Shown: positions 35,681 through 44,840, numbered from the stretch's first letter. The stretch: 64,000 bases of DNA from Actinacidiphila yanglinensis (GCF_900107965.1 NZ_FNVU01000023.1:95689-159688), one strand, 5' to 3'. The notes: generated by a model not told the origin, from the letters alone. Made by a program: numbers and translations.

Positions 35681-38600
35681 CGAGGTCCCCCGGCGAGACG
35701 TCGTCCACGGCTGCGTTCTCCGCGGCTCCTGTCCGCACCGGTTCCGCCGCCACTGCCTCCTCGCCCGCACGCGTCCCCGCGTTCTCCGCAACGCGCACGG
35801 CGTCGGAGCCGCCGCGCACCACCGTGCGCGGAGCGGTGTCCAGGAACGCGATCGGACGCGAGGGCTCGGGGGTGCGCAGCGCGGTCGCGGGCGCGGACGC
35901 CGGCGTCGGTCGGGCCGGCTCGGCGGGAGCGAGGCGTTGCGCACGGGTGGCCGTCTCTTCGGTAGCGACGGTCTCGGCAGCCGGGGCCGTCTCCGCGGGC
36001 CGGCCCGAGGTGTGCGCGTCCGGCGGTTCGATGATGCCGTCGGTCATCGCGAGGAACTGGAGGGTGTGCGGGCCGGCCGGCAGTTCGGCCTCGCCTCCGG
36101 TCTGGCCGTCGAGGTAGACCACGCCCAGGGCCGGGTGGTTCACCACGTTGAACGCGTGGTCGGCCGCATCGGGATCGTGGTGCGCCCCGGCGCCCTGCCA
36201 GGTGATGACGACTCCGCGGGCACCCCTCGGCGCATCGGCCATCAGCGAGGTGACCTCGCCGAAGTCGGTGAACGTCCGGACCGTCCTGCCGTCGGCGAAG
36301 TCGACCAGCGCACGGGCCGGTTGGGCCTCCGACGCACCGGCCCGGTGGGGCTCGCCGTCGGCGAGGGAGAACTCCACCGCGATCGTCGTCAGCACGCAGT
36401 TCGTCGCGAACTCGTCCCCCTGCGCGAGCAGGGGGTTGACCGACGCCAGCCACGGGAACGCGTCCGCGATCCAGCCCGCGCGGGTCGCCGCGTCGTGGTC
36501 GGCCGTACCCGAGGCCGTGGCATGGGAGGCCGAAGCACTCGCCCCGACCGGCCGTTGCGTACCGGCGTGCGTCCCCTGGTCGGCGTGCCGGCCCGGTCCT
36601 TCCAGGAGGCGCGCGCCGACGGGTTCCTCGTCGAGCCACTGCCCGTTCAGATCCAGCAACGGGGTTCTGCTGGAGGACCGCAGGAGACCGGCGGCCGACG
36701 CGGGCAGCAGGTCGTGGATCAGCTCCCAGGTGTCGCCGTCCGGGTCGGTCGGGTCGGAGTAGGACACGCTGCGCAGCATCGGCCGCAGGTCGCTCCGCTC
36801 GCTCAGGAAGGCGAACGCGGCGCTCCAGACGAGCGCCGGGTCGGCGTGCGTCACCACCGCGTCCTTGAGCGGTGTCAGGTGCAGGTCCCCGGCGCGGTAG
36901 TACAGGCTGCGCACCATCGAGTGGACGACCTTCCGGGTGAACTCCGCCGTGTCCTGCCGGGTCCACCGGCGGCGCGCGCCGGTCTCCGGCGCGCTCAGCC
37001 AGCTGTTGTCGTAGTTGACCCGGGCCTGGCTCTCGGGGATGACCGGTGCGGTCTCGGGCGTGTAGCCGGCCTGCTCCAGGGCCTCATGGAGGGCGGTCCC
37101 GGTCCGGAAGAGCACCGAGTTCCTGCGCATCCGGGCCGGGCGCGGGAAGCGCGGACCGAACCGCTGGAAGAGTTCCGGCTGCGTCAGGCCGTAGTTGTCC
37201 AGGAGCACTTCCTCCTGGAGGGCGGGGAGGGGGTGGTGGCGGGTCGCGGCCACGGGGTTGTTGACGATTCCGGCCCCTTCGGGTCCGCTGCCGATCGCGA
37301 ACGTGTCCTGACGCCGCCCGCTGCCCATCTCCCGGAGGAAGTCGAGGCTGATGATCTCGTTGTCCGGGTCGGAGTACAGGCCTCCCCACTGCTTCAACTC
37401 GAACACGCGGGCGGCGTCGCTCGCCGCGGCGTAGCCCTGGGGCGTCTGCTTGGCCAGCTCGGTCCGGATCAGCGGCAGCAGCCGGCTGCCCCCGGACACC
37501 GCGACGGCCTCGTGGAGGTTGACGAGCTTGATGCTCCCTTCCCTGGCCCACCGCACCAGGAACCAGTCCGAGCGGTTCGGCTCCAGCATCGGGGGCTCGG
37601 CGAGGTCGCGTACCGCGGCCATCGCCGCTCGGGGCCGGTCGCTGAACAGCACGAACGTCGCCTCGCCGCCCAGGGACCGCGCGGCCTCGCGGAACCTCGC
37701 CCAGGAGCCGGCGGACGGTCCGGTGGGCTTGAGCGTGGTGCCGAACCAGTTCCCGTACACGAGCATGGTGACGTCGACGGTCCTCGACGGGAGGGGTCTG
37801 GCGTCGCGCGCGGGGGCCCACTGGCGGGACGGACGCTGCGAGGACAGGCTGTGGGTCCCGAGCGGTACGTTCCAGCCGCTCGGGTCCATCTCCGCGGCGG
37901 TGGGGGTGCGCAGCATGTCCAGCAGGACCAGGAAGTGGACGGACTCGTCGGCGTTCAGCCGCGAGTAGTCGTAGGGACGGCCCGTCGGCAGGCCGCCCTC
38001 CCGCAGGAAGTCCGGCACCGCGACCGGTGCGCGCACGCCGAACAGGTCCGGTCCCAGCGGGCCGTGCTCGGCGCCGCGCACGTCCGCGACGCGGGCCGAG
38101 GCGTGCAGGTCCCGGACCAGTTCGGCCACCGAGGCGTACCCGGACTCGTCCTCGATGCGGCGGCGTTCCCCGTCGAGGGAGCGCTGCAGGGCGTCCGCCG
38201 CTTTCATCCGCTGGCTGGAGCTCTTGCCCGCCCGCCACTCGTCGAGGGCGTTGCCGACCGCCGTCCGGCCCGCCCGGTCCGCAGCGAGGTCGCCCGGCCG
38301 CGCGGAGACGGCCGCGGTCCACTGCTGCAGCGCGGTGTCGATGGCGGTGACGCCGGGCGAGCGCTTGTCGAAGCCGCCGAAGCCGCGGAGTTGCGAGGAC
38401 TCCTGCCAGGCCCGGGCGATGGCTCGGGCACGCTCCGGGCTGACGGCGTCCGGTCCGGGCATGGTGCTGCGGCGGCCCGGGAACGCGGCGCCCACCGGGC
38501 GGTCCCAGCCGGTCTCCTCGCCGGGTTCCGCTGCTGCGGGCTGCTCGGCCTCGGCGGGTTCGGCCTCGGCCGGCCCGGTCTCGGCGGGTTCCGTTCCGGC

Positions 38601-41600
38601 GGGGCGCTGCCCGGCGTCGGTGCGGGTGCCGTCGGTGCGGGTGGCCTCGGCGAGGGGGCCCTCGGTGAGGCGGGTGTGGTCGGCGAGCGCCTCCCACAGG
38701 TGAGCGTCGCGGTCGGACACCGAGAGCGCGTTCGCGGCCAGCGGCTCCACGGGCGGCGCGCCGACCAGTTCCTCCAACAGGGCGTGCACGGGGGGAAGAT
38801 GCTCCGCGACCCACGGGGCGCCGTTGTTGCGGGCCTCGCCGGTGAGGGGGTCGCGGCCGGCGTTGGCACCGAAGTACGCCAGCACCGTCTGCGCGAAGAA
38901 CTCCTCCACGCCGGTCGACGCGTAGTTGCCGGTGCGCCCGGCCTCGGTGGCTGTAGTGGCTGTACTCCGGAGCGGCCCGTCCACCCACTGACCGTCCTCC
39001 CCGGCCGCGAGCTGCCGCTCGTACTCGGCCTGTACGCCTGCGCGTTGCTCCTCGTCGAGGCCGTACCGGTACACCAGGTGCGCCATCTCGTGCAGGGCCG
39101 AGCTGTAGCCCTCGCGGTGCACGCGGCCGGCCGGGCCGGTGCCCAGTCCGAGCAGGTTCTCCTCGCTGACGAAGGACAGCGGGCGCGAGGCCGACGTCCA
39201 GCCCCGCACCTCCGCGGACGGCAACGTCCCCTCGGACAGGGGCTCTTCGGCGTCGACGGTGGACGGTGCGAACCGCGGCGAGTCCATCAGCTCCGGCAGG
39301 CTCAGGGACGCGGGGACGACGATCACCCGGGCTCCCCCGTCGAGCAGCCGCTGCCGGACCCCGTCGTGGCGCAGCAGGCCGGCCAGCAGGCGGGTGGCCT
39401 CCGTCCGCGCGGCCACCGGCTGTTCCACGCCTTCGGGCACGTCCGCGAGCGCGCGTGCCACCTGGAGCGCGGGGGAATCCTCCTGCGCCGAGGTCAGGTC
39501 GACCGAGGCCCCGAAGCCCCGTCCGCTGCCCTCCCGTTGGCCGTTGTCGGACGCCGGGACGGGCTCCCTCCAGCCGCCGGGGCCCGGCAGTGACGGCTGC
39601 CTCAACCGGCGGATCGCCCGGGCGAGCGGTCCCACCCGGTCGGGGAGGGCGCGCCACTGGTCGAACGGCGCCAGGTGGTCGTGCGCGCTGAGGACGAGCT
39701 GCTCCTCCGGATGGATGGAGGCCCCCATCCCGGCCAGCGCCGCCTGCAGATGCGGGAAGAGGTAGGCGAACTCCGGACGCGTCAGGCGCGGGGCCCGGGC
39801 CAGACGGGGCCCGAACCTGCCGACCGGGCCGCCGAGGGCGGCGTAGATCTGGTCCAGGACCGCCCTGTCCTGGTCCCGGAACGGCACGCCGAGGATGCGG
39901 GCCAGCCCGTACTCGGCGATGAACTCGTGGGCGTCCTTGCTTCCGTAGGCGCTGACCCGCCGCACGACGGACCTGTACCGGGGGCGGAACTCCACGTTGT
40001 GCCGGTCCACGTAGGTGCGGGGGTCGTGGAAGAAGTCGGCCATGTGGAGTCCCTCGTGGAGCACGATGCCGAACCTCCCGTCCTCCAGCAGGTCGTCGAC
40101 CGCGCGCAGGACGCCGGGCCTGGTGCCGGGCGGGCGGGGCGCGACGGCCATCGCACTGATCAGGATGGTGTCGGGCTCGACGAACACGGCATAGGTGTCG
40201 TGGGTGATCTTGTCGTCCGCCTGCTCCTCTTCGATGTGCAGGCTGGTGCCGTCGGGTTGGAGGGTCACTGCGAGCAGGCGGTGGTACTTGGGCAGGTGGA
40301 TCTTCACCCGCGGCGGCACGGCGAGGCCGACGTCCTGCAGCGTGGAGATCATCGACAGGGCGTAGCGCTCGCGCGACTCCCGGAAGGGGTCCTCCGCCAT
40401 GGAGGAGATGTCCACCCGGACGCCGCCCTGGTCCACGCGCCTGGTGCGGTAGTCGGTGTTCCGGTCGACCCCGCCCTGTGCGGAAGAGGACTCCATGAGC
40501 GTGGCGAGTTCCGGGAACTCGGCCAGGTACGGCCCGGCCACGCCCCTCAGCCTCTCGACGTCGAGGTTGGTGAGGGTGATCTCGGCGTGGGCGCGGACGT
40601 TGTCCAGGCTGGAGCGGTGCGCCTCCCGGTACACGTCCAGGTAGAGGTCGACCGCTTCCGGCGAGAGCGTCCCGTCGGGGAGCCTGGGAAACGTGGTGAG
40701 ATACATGTTCTCGCCCGCCATGATCTCCTCCTCGTCCATCTCCTCACGTGTGACGAAGGGCTTCATGGCGGGAGCGATCTCGTAGTAGAGGTCGACCGGG
40801 TCAGGACCCTCTTCGTCCTCCGGGGACGGCGCGGCGGCGTAGGGCTGCTGGACGGGCGGTTGCGGCGGGGGCGCCGTCATCCAGGTGGGCACCGGGCCGT
40901 GGGGGACGGTGCCGTGCGGAACGGTGCCGTGGGCGGTCGGCGGAACCTGCCAGGGGGCGGACTGCTGGGCACCCGGCTGATACCCGTACGGGTGCGCCGC
41001 GGCCGGCGGGAGGACCCCCTGGTGGGAGGGCCCGGCCTGGGCGACCGGGTACGCGTACGGCGCCGCGGTCTGCGGGGCCGGGGCGAGGACGCCGATCTGG
41101 GTCAGGCGCTGCCGCTGGTACGGGTTGAGCGCGACGGCTCCCTGCCGGATCTGCTGGATCCAGTAGCTCTGCTGCTGCGTCGGGGCCAGCCCGGTCATGC
41201 GCTGGCTCTCCAGTCCCATGACCAGCTGTTCCACCGGGTCCATGCCGCCCGCGACCTGCGTCGGGTCGGTGTGTTCGGTGTGGAAGTGGCGCCGGAGCCA
41301 TTCCGAGAGGAGCAGCGCCGGGTCGGGAACCGGTTCCGCGCCCGCTCCGGACAGCTGCCGCGTGCGTTCCTCCTCCCCCAGCGACAGCTGATGCGCGATC
41401 ACCGCGCGGATGTCGGCGAGGAGGTCCCGCCGCGACAGCGATGCTGCGTCCAGGTCCGCGGCACCGTCCGTGGCTGCGGCCAGGTCCGCGTCCGAGTCGG
41501 CGCCGAGTACGAGGGGCGGCAGTTCGTGCCGGCCGTCCATCAACTGCCGGGCTCTCACGAGAAGGGCGTCCACCGCGCCGGGCGTGAACTTGCCGTCGTC

Positions 41601-44285
41601 GAGGCGTTGGTGGGCCAGCGCCACCAGAAGGCGGGTCGCCGGCGTGTGTGCGGGCGCCGCGTCCGAGGGGATCGTGCTGCCTTCCGCCGCGTCCGGCGAG
41701 AGGCCCGCCACGCTGACGGTCAACGTCAGCTCCCCGTCGCTGAGCCGGACCCTGCCCTCCCCGTCCAGCGTCAGGTGCGCGCCGCGGGCGAACTCCGCGG
41801 CCCGCTCCCACTCGGGGCGGTCCTGCTCGGCAGTGGCAGTGGCAGTGACAGTGGTGGAAGTGGAAACGGAGGTGGACGTTGACGTGGGCGCAGGGGTGCT
41901 CGACCCAACGGTGTCGGCCGCCTGTTCCTCGCCCTCGCTCTTCCGGGCGGAGGAGGACGGCGACTGGGCATAGGGAGCGAAGACCTCGCCGATCTGCCGC
42001 AGGTGGTCCTTCGTCAGGACCGGGATCAGGTGGAGGTTGTCGGCGGAGAACCTGCCCATGAGGCTCGTCTCGTCGGCCGCCACCTCCTGCTGGTTCCGGC
42101 CTCCTGGCGTCAGGAGCGCGCCCGGCGGGGTGAGGTCGTCCCAGATGCCCCGGCTGTGCAGCTCCTCATGGACGTGCCCTTCCGCGCTGACACCGGTGAA
42201 CCAGGTGCTCTGCACCATCTGCCGGCCCGTGGGCTCCCCGCGGCGGACCTGGATGACGTCGTGCGCGTCCGCGGAGCTGTCGGTGAAGTGCACCGCGACA
42301 TGGAGCACCGGTCCGGGGTCGTCCGAGAGGCCGGGCACGGGCACGCGGTAGCCGGGTTCGTTGACCAGCGTCTTCAGCGCGTGCTGCACTCCCCGCTTGA
42401 GGCGTTCGACCTCTTCCTCGTCGGCGTCGACGGCTTCGAGTCTCAGGTTCCGCGTCAGCCTCAACTCCTCTTCCCCGTCGGGGTAGCGCAGCCAGGTCCA
42501 CGCATATGCGACCCGCGTCCGCTCGCCGGACGCCCCGGGCCGGGACGGGACCGCCCGGCCGGTGGAGTCGTGCACGAACTCGAAGGCGTCGACCTCGCCC
42601 GCGAAGGGGATCCACCGTTCGGTGTCGACCTCACCGGTGGTCTGCTGCTCGGCCCACGCGATGCGCGGCGGGTTCTCCTCCCACGCGACGTCTTCCTCCT
42701 CCGGGGCAGTGGAGCCGGTGGACTCGTAGTCCAGAGCCGGGCGGCGATCGTACGGTCCGCCGACGGGACCCATCGCCTGGACGCGGCGCAGGATGTCGTT
42801 GCGGCGCCGGACGAGCAGCGCGTTGATGCGGTTCTCCTTCTCCCGGGAGAATCCCACGCTTTCGAGCGCAGCTCGCATCTCGGTGAGCGGCAGGTCCCGG
42901 ACCAGCGCCGCCGACACCCGCAGTTCACCGGACGTCATCGGTGCGAAGACGTTGGCGCACTCCGGATTGATGTCGTGGTCGCGCAGCGTGTCCCACTCGT
43001 CGGCGATCCCGCCGAAGTCGTCGCCCTTCGGCAGTCCCGCCGGCCGGTAGGCCAGGGTCCCGCCGAAGTCGATGCGGTACGGACGGTGCCCCGCCGTGAC
43101 GATGTTGTCGTAGTCCACTCCCACGACGTCCCAGTGGCCCAGCCACACGTCGACGGCGAAGCCCCTGCGGACGGAGGCCAGGTATGCCGGCGAGCGGATG
43201 TCCCCGCGGAACGTCTGCGTCGCGCCGCCGATGATCCTGGACGCGGTGGCCGGACTCCCGTTCAGGAGGGCCGGATACATCTCCGGCACCCGGATACCGG
43301 CACTGGAGTAGAGCCGTGCCGCCAGCACCTCACTCCGGGCGTGGTCGGCCGACTGCGCCTGCTTGACGTAGTAGAGGCCGTCCCCGCTCCGGTACGTGCC
43401 ACCGTGGTTGGCGCCGAGTTGCCCGCCCACCTGCTGCCAGGTCGTGACGTCGACCCATCCCTGGTAGGGAGGGGACGCCTGATCCGGGCGGGTCTTCTCG
43501 TGGGGCCGGTCGTGCGTTCCACGGTGCCAGGCGACACGCCCGGCGGCGGGGTTCCAGAACCCGGTGGAGCGGTGTTCGGAGTCGTAGACCGAGGCGATGC
43601 TCGCCGGGGAGACGAAGGAGTTGAAGGCGACCTCCCGTTCCTCGCGCAGGGTCCGCAGGTCGGTGTAGGTGTCGAAATCGACCGAGGCGTTGATGTCGAC
43701 ACCCGTGGTGTCGCCGTTGAGCCACGGGTGGATCCGGTACCGGTACCTCGCCCCGTCGTGCCACAGTTCGGGATCGCGGGTGGTCGACACGAACTGGTCC
43801 AGCGGGTCGGCGCTGACGTGGTATTCGAGGGCCACGACACGGTCCGGTTCGGCCGGCGCTATGCCCTGGACGAAGACCTCCTCGGGCGGCCGGTCACTGA
43901 AATGCCACAGGACCTCGTTCGCTCCGCTGGTGTAGACGCTGCCGACGTTCTGCTGATGGACCCGGGCCCAGTCCACCGAGGGTGGGACGTCGGCCGACGA
44001 AGACGAACCCGCGAGGTCCGGCCGGAGATCGGCGGCGAGGTGTGCGGCGTCGTCGGCGGCGACGGTCGGTTGCCGGCGCACGGCCTCCGGCGCGGCGGCG
44101 GACTCCTGCTGCTCGGGCTCCAAGTGCGTCTCGGCGGGGTGCTCCGTGCTCGTCGTCCCGGTGGGGTGCTCGAAGAACGCGGTCAGCGCGGCCAGCCGCT
44201 GCCTCTGGTCGGGCAGCCGCTTGACGGAGCGCGCGATCTCCCCGGGCACCTCGAAACACACCAGACCCGTGGAAGGGGTGGCCAT
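35259..44285 (-). CDS. Giant multi-domain toxin/effector protein (3008 residues)
   Basis: 3008 residues from the ATG at 44285 (GAGGAT upstream). No signal peptide, membrane helix or WXG100 domain is seen at the start. Domains in order: ADP-ribosyltransferase-like (about 100-235), kinase-like fold (250-490), HEELH zincin-like (510-770), Thr/Ser and Pro/Gln-rich spacers, HEGLH zincin-like (1150-1565), HEMAH lethal-factor-like zincin (1600-1865), glycosyltransferase with D2306-P-D2308 (1940-2530), Tox-PL deamidase with C2630 and H2710 (2590-2760), and a C-terminal module shared with the upstream 5593-residue protein. It lies 155 bases downstream of that gene on the same strand, beyond an EccC ATPase gene. 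I infer a secreted multi-effector toxin acting inside target cells. No autoprocessing protease domain of the known cysteine type was recognised. Confidence 0.85.
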   Translation of the reverse strand: MATPSTGLVCFEVPGEIARSVKRLPDQRQRLAALTAFFEHPTGTTSTEHPAETHLEPEQQESAAAPEAVRRQPTVAADDAAHLAADLRPDLAGSSSSADVPPSVDWARVHQQNVGSVYTSGANEVLWHFSDRPPEEVFVQGIAPAEPDRVVALEYHVSADPLDQFVSTTRDPELWHDGARYRYRIHPWLNGDTTGVDINASVDFDTYTDLRTLREEREVAFNSFVSPASIASVYDSEHRSTGFWNPAAGRVAWHRGTHDRPHEKTRPDQASPPYQGWVDVTTWQQVGGQLGANHGGTYRSGDGLYYVKQAQSADHARSEVLAARLYSSAGIRVPEMYPALLNGSPATASRIIGGATQTFRGDIRSPAYLASVRRGFAVDVWLGHWDVVGVDYDNIVTAGHRPYRIDFGGTLAYRPAGLPKGDDFGGIADEWDTLRDHDINPECANVFAPMTSGELRVSAALVRDLPLTEMRAALESVGFSREKENRINALLVRRRNDILRRVQAMGPVGGPYDRRPALDYESTGSTAPEEEDVAWEENPPRIAWAEQQTTGEVDTERWIPFAGEVDAFEFVHDSTGRAVPSRPGASGERTRVAYAWTWLRYPDGEEELRLTRNLRLEAVDADEEEVERLKRGVQHALKTLVNEPGYRVPVPGLSDDPGPVLHVAVHFTDSSADAHDVIQVRRGEPTGRQMVQSTWFTGVSAEGHVHEELHSRGIWDDLTPPGALLTPGGRNQQEVAADETSLMGRFSADNLHLIPVLTKDHLRQIGEVFAPYAQSPSSSARKSEGEEQAADTVGSSTPAPTSTSTSVSTSTTVTATATAEQDRPEWERAAEFARGAHLTLDGEGRVRLSDGELTLTVSVAGLSPDAAEGSTIPSDAAPAHTPATRLLVALAHQRLDDGKFTPGAVDALLVRARQLMDGRHELPPLVLGADSDADLAAATDGAADLDAASLSRRDLLADIRAVIAHQLSLGEEERTRQLSGAGAEPVPDPALLLSEWLRRHFHTEHTDPTQVAGGMDPVEQLVMGLESQRMTGLAPTQQQSYWIQQIRQGAVALNPYQRQRLTQIGVLAPAPQTAAPYAYPVAQAGPSHQGVLPPAAAHPYGYQPGAQQSAPWQVPPTAHGTVPHGTVPHGPVPTWMTAPPPQPPVQQPYAAAPSPEDEEGPDPVDLYYEIAPAMKPFVTREEMDEEEIMAGENMYLTTFPRLPDGTLSPEAVDLYLDVYREAHRSSLDNVRAHAEITLTNLDVERLRGVAGPYLAEFPELATLMESSSAQGGVDRNTDYRTRRVDQGGVRVDISSMAEDPFRESRERYALSMISTLQDVGLAVPPRVKIHLPKYHRLLAVTLQPDGTSLHIEEEQADDKITHDTYAVFVEPDTILISAMAVAPRPPGTRPGVLRAVDDLLEDGRFGIVLHEGLHMADFFHDPRTYVDRHNVEFRPRYRSVVRRVSAYGSKDAHEFIAEYGLARILGVPFRDQDRAVLDQIYAALGGPVGRFGPRLARAPRLTRPEFAYLFPHLQAALAGMGASIHPEEQLVLSAHDHLAPFDQWRALPDRVGPLARAIRRLRQPSLPGPGGWREPVPASDNGQREGSGRGFGASVDLTSAQEDSPALQVARALADVPEGVEQPVAARTEATRLLAGLLRHDGVRQRLLDGGARVIVVPASLSLPELMDSPRFAPSTVDAEEPLSEGTLPSAEVRGWTSASRPLSFVSEENLLGLGTGPAGRVHREGYSSALHEMAHLVYRYGLDEEQRAGVQAEYERQLAAGEDGQWVDGPLRSTATTATEAGRTGNYASTGVEEFFAQTVLAYFGANAGRDPLTGEARNNGAPWVAEHLPPVHALLEELVGAPPVEPLAANALSVSDRDAHLWEALADHTRLTEGPLAEATRTDGTRTDAGQRPAGTEPAETGPAEAEPAEAEQPAAAEPGEETGWDRPVGAAFPGRRSTMPGPDAVSPERARAIARAWQESSQLRGFGGFDKRSPGVTAIDTALQQWTAAVSARPGDLAADRAGRTAVGNALDEWRAGKSSSQRMKAADALQRSLDGERRRIEDESGYASVAELVRDLHASARVADVRGAEHGPLGPDLFGVRAPVAVPDFLREGGLPTGRPYDYSRLNADESVHFLVLLDMLRTPTAAEMDPSGWNVPLGTHSLSSQRPSRQWAPARDARPLPSRTVDVTMLVYGNWFGTTLKPTGPSAGSWARFREAARSLGGEATFVLFSDRPRAAMAAVRDLAEPPMLEPNRSDWFLVRWAREGSIKLVNLHEAVAVSGGSRLLPLIRTELAKQTPQGYAAASDAARVFELKQWGGLYSDPDNEIISLDFLREMGSGRRQDTFAIGSGPEGAGIVNNPVAATRHHPLPALQEEVLLDNYGLTQPELFQRFGPRFPRPARMRRNSVLFRTGTALHEALEQAGYTPETAPVIPESQARVNYDNSWLSAPETGARRRWTRQDTAEFTRKVVHSMVRSLYYRAGDLHLTPLKDAVVTHADPALVWSAAFAFLSERSDLRPMLRSVSYSDPTDPDGDTWELIHDLLPASAAGLLRSSSRTPLLDLNGQWLDEEPVGARLLEGPGRHADQGTHAGTQRPVGASASASHATASGTADHDAATRAGWIADAFPWLASVNPLLAQGDEFATNCVLTTIAVEFSLADGEPHRAGASEAQPARALVDFADGRTVRTFTDFGEVTSLMADAPRGARGVVITWQGAGAHHDPDAADHAFNVVNHPALGVVYLDGQTGGEAELPAGPHTLQFLAMTDGIIEPPDAHTSGRPAETAPAAETVATEETATRAQRLAPAEPARPTPASAPATALRTPEPSRPIAFLDTAPRTVVRGGSDAVRVAENAGTRAGEEAVAAEPVRTGAAENAAVDDVSPGDLAPEDVDALIARFRPEVHPALRVWEQSIADPTSTLAGILKWPGSRSLVFGTGLDSPVWAINTTGTIKWFTLDVRAIGTPDFAEGEVVSIDIDNRGRLTGPAAQFVQAQGGAAALGGLKNGFCDVNLGSDLGQVLGWHTPGA
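36000..36510 (-). other. Tox-PL (papain-like glutamine deamidase) domain of the 3008-residue protein
   Basis: NPLLAQGDEFATNCVLTTIA carries the nucleophile C2630; HAFNVVNHPALGVVYLDGQ carries H2710 and the Asp/Gln of the triad. The order and spacing match papain-fold toxin 1 domains, related to the deamidase domain of Pasteurella multocida toxin. The domain is related to both Tox-PL copies in the 5593-residue protein but is much more divergent. Confidence 0.75.
36690..38470 (-). other. Clostridial-toxin-like glycosyltransferase domain of the 3008-residue protein
   Basis: YAAASDAARVFELKQWGGLY followed by SDPDNE reproduces the helix and DxD motif of the glucosyltransferase domains of large clostridial toxins and related sugar-binding-DXD enzymes (ASD-R-x-x-x-L-GGxYxDxD). 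D2306 and D2308 would bind the metal and sugar nucleotide. A Rossmann-like start (TVDVTMLVYGNWFGTTL) lies about 130 residues earlier. Such enzymes modify host GTPases; the target here is unknown. Confidence 0.7.
38690..39480 (-). other. Anthrax lethal factor-like metalloprotease domain of the 3008-residue protein
   Basis: ALHEMAHLVYRYG holds H1732, E1733 and H1736; about 60 residues later NYASTGVEEFFAQTVLAYF matches the Y-x-E-F-F-A third-ligand helix of anthrax toxin lethal factor-type peptidases (M34). The upstream strand (ARVIVVPASLSLPEL) also fits. This is the best supported protease of the protein. Confidence 0.7.
39590..40850 (-). other. HEGLH zincin-like domain of the 3008-residue protein
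   Basis: VLHEGLHMADF holds H1410, E1411 and H1414. About 45 residues later comes DAHEFIAEYGLARI, which offers a Glu as third zinc ligand in the gluzincin/lethal-factor manner. The preceding strand (DTILISAMAV) suits the edge strand of a zincin. Confidence 0.6.
41970..42760 (-). other. HEELH zincin-like domain of the 3008-residue protein
   Basis: VHEELHSRGIWDD contains H706-E-E-L-H710 followed by G and D in the spacing HExxHxxGxxD, as in snapalysin-type metalloproteases. A predicted mixed alpha/beta region surrounds it. This single motif could occur by chance, so confidence is moderate. Confidence 0.5.
42810..43545 (-). other. Kinase-like (HipA/PI-kinase-type) domain of the 3008-residue protein
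   Basis: Elements resembling the atypical kinase fold: a strand with Lys (GLYYVKQAQSADHARSEVLA), LYSSAGIRVPEMYPAL, a W-D-N segment (LGHWDVVGVDYDNIV) and a metal-binding-like RIDFGGTLAYR. The pattern is like HipA, phosphatidylinositol kinases and actin-fragmin kinase. I infer phosphotransfer; the substrate is unknown. Confidence 0.5.
43580..43990 (-). other. ADP-ribosyltransferase-like domain of the 3008-residue protein
   Basis: The order LWHFSDRPPEEVF, FVSTTRD (S167) and EEREVAF (E216, E218) follows the R-S-E class of mono-ADP-ribosyltransferases of pierisin/scabin type. The ExE and STT elements are intact. The expected NAD-binding Arg in the first strand (usually LYR) is His128. The domain may be inactive, or may use a different first-strand residue. 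Confidence 0.65.
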
Positions 44286-44440
44286 GCCGATCACATCCTC
44301 GTCTCGCTCGTACGGCGCTCACACGCGGCGCAACGCGGTGCGGAACCGCACACCCCGGCCCACCCTAGCGCGCGACATATGTGTTCCGACCGGCGAGACA
44401 CGTGCGTGCGACGCCGAGTTGCTGCGGGGCAATCGCGCTG

Positions 44441-44840
44441 TCACACCACGTACTTCAGGTTCGCGCCGACGGTGATCTCGCAGAAGTTGTCGCCGCCCCC
44501 GCCTTCCTGGAGGAGCTGCGGCACCTCCCGCAGGAGCGTCGCCCGCGGGTCGAGGTCGATCGAGACGACCGGCTCGTCCTGCGCCGCGGTCTGCGGGGCG
44601 GTGACCGTCTGCATCGTGCTCTGGGCCAGCCATCGGACCTGGCCGAAGAGGTTCACCGCCCACAACTGCTCTCCCGGCGCCGCGCCGATGACCAGCGACC
44701 GGGCGCCGGGGCCGGCGTCCAGCAGCATCTGCTCCAGGCGCGCCGCCTCCTCGGCCACCGGGCCCTCCCACGTGCGCTTGGCGAGCGCGATCCGTTCCCG
44801 GTACCGGAGCGCCTGCACCTTCGGTGCGACTGCCGCGGTG
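44441..44840 (-). other. C-terminal module shared by both giant proteins (copy in 5593-residue protein)
   Basis: About 130 residues: ARSLVIGAAPGEQLWAVN, VVSIDLDPRATL and a final DNFCEITVGANLKYVV. Order and end position match the 3008-residue protein. Family unknown. Confidence 0.6.

Noticed and set aside
35274..39593. A 1439-codon plus-strand open frame antisense to the 3008-residue toxin gene
   Set aside because: Same reason: no recognisable protein features, and the opposite frame carries clear enzyme motifs.
44338..44351. GTGCGG-AA-CCGCAC repeat as terminator between the two giant genes
   Set aside because: The stem is short with a very tight loop and lies about 90 bases after the first gene's stop; not strong enough to list as a terminator.
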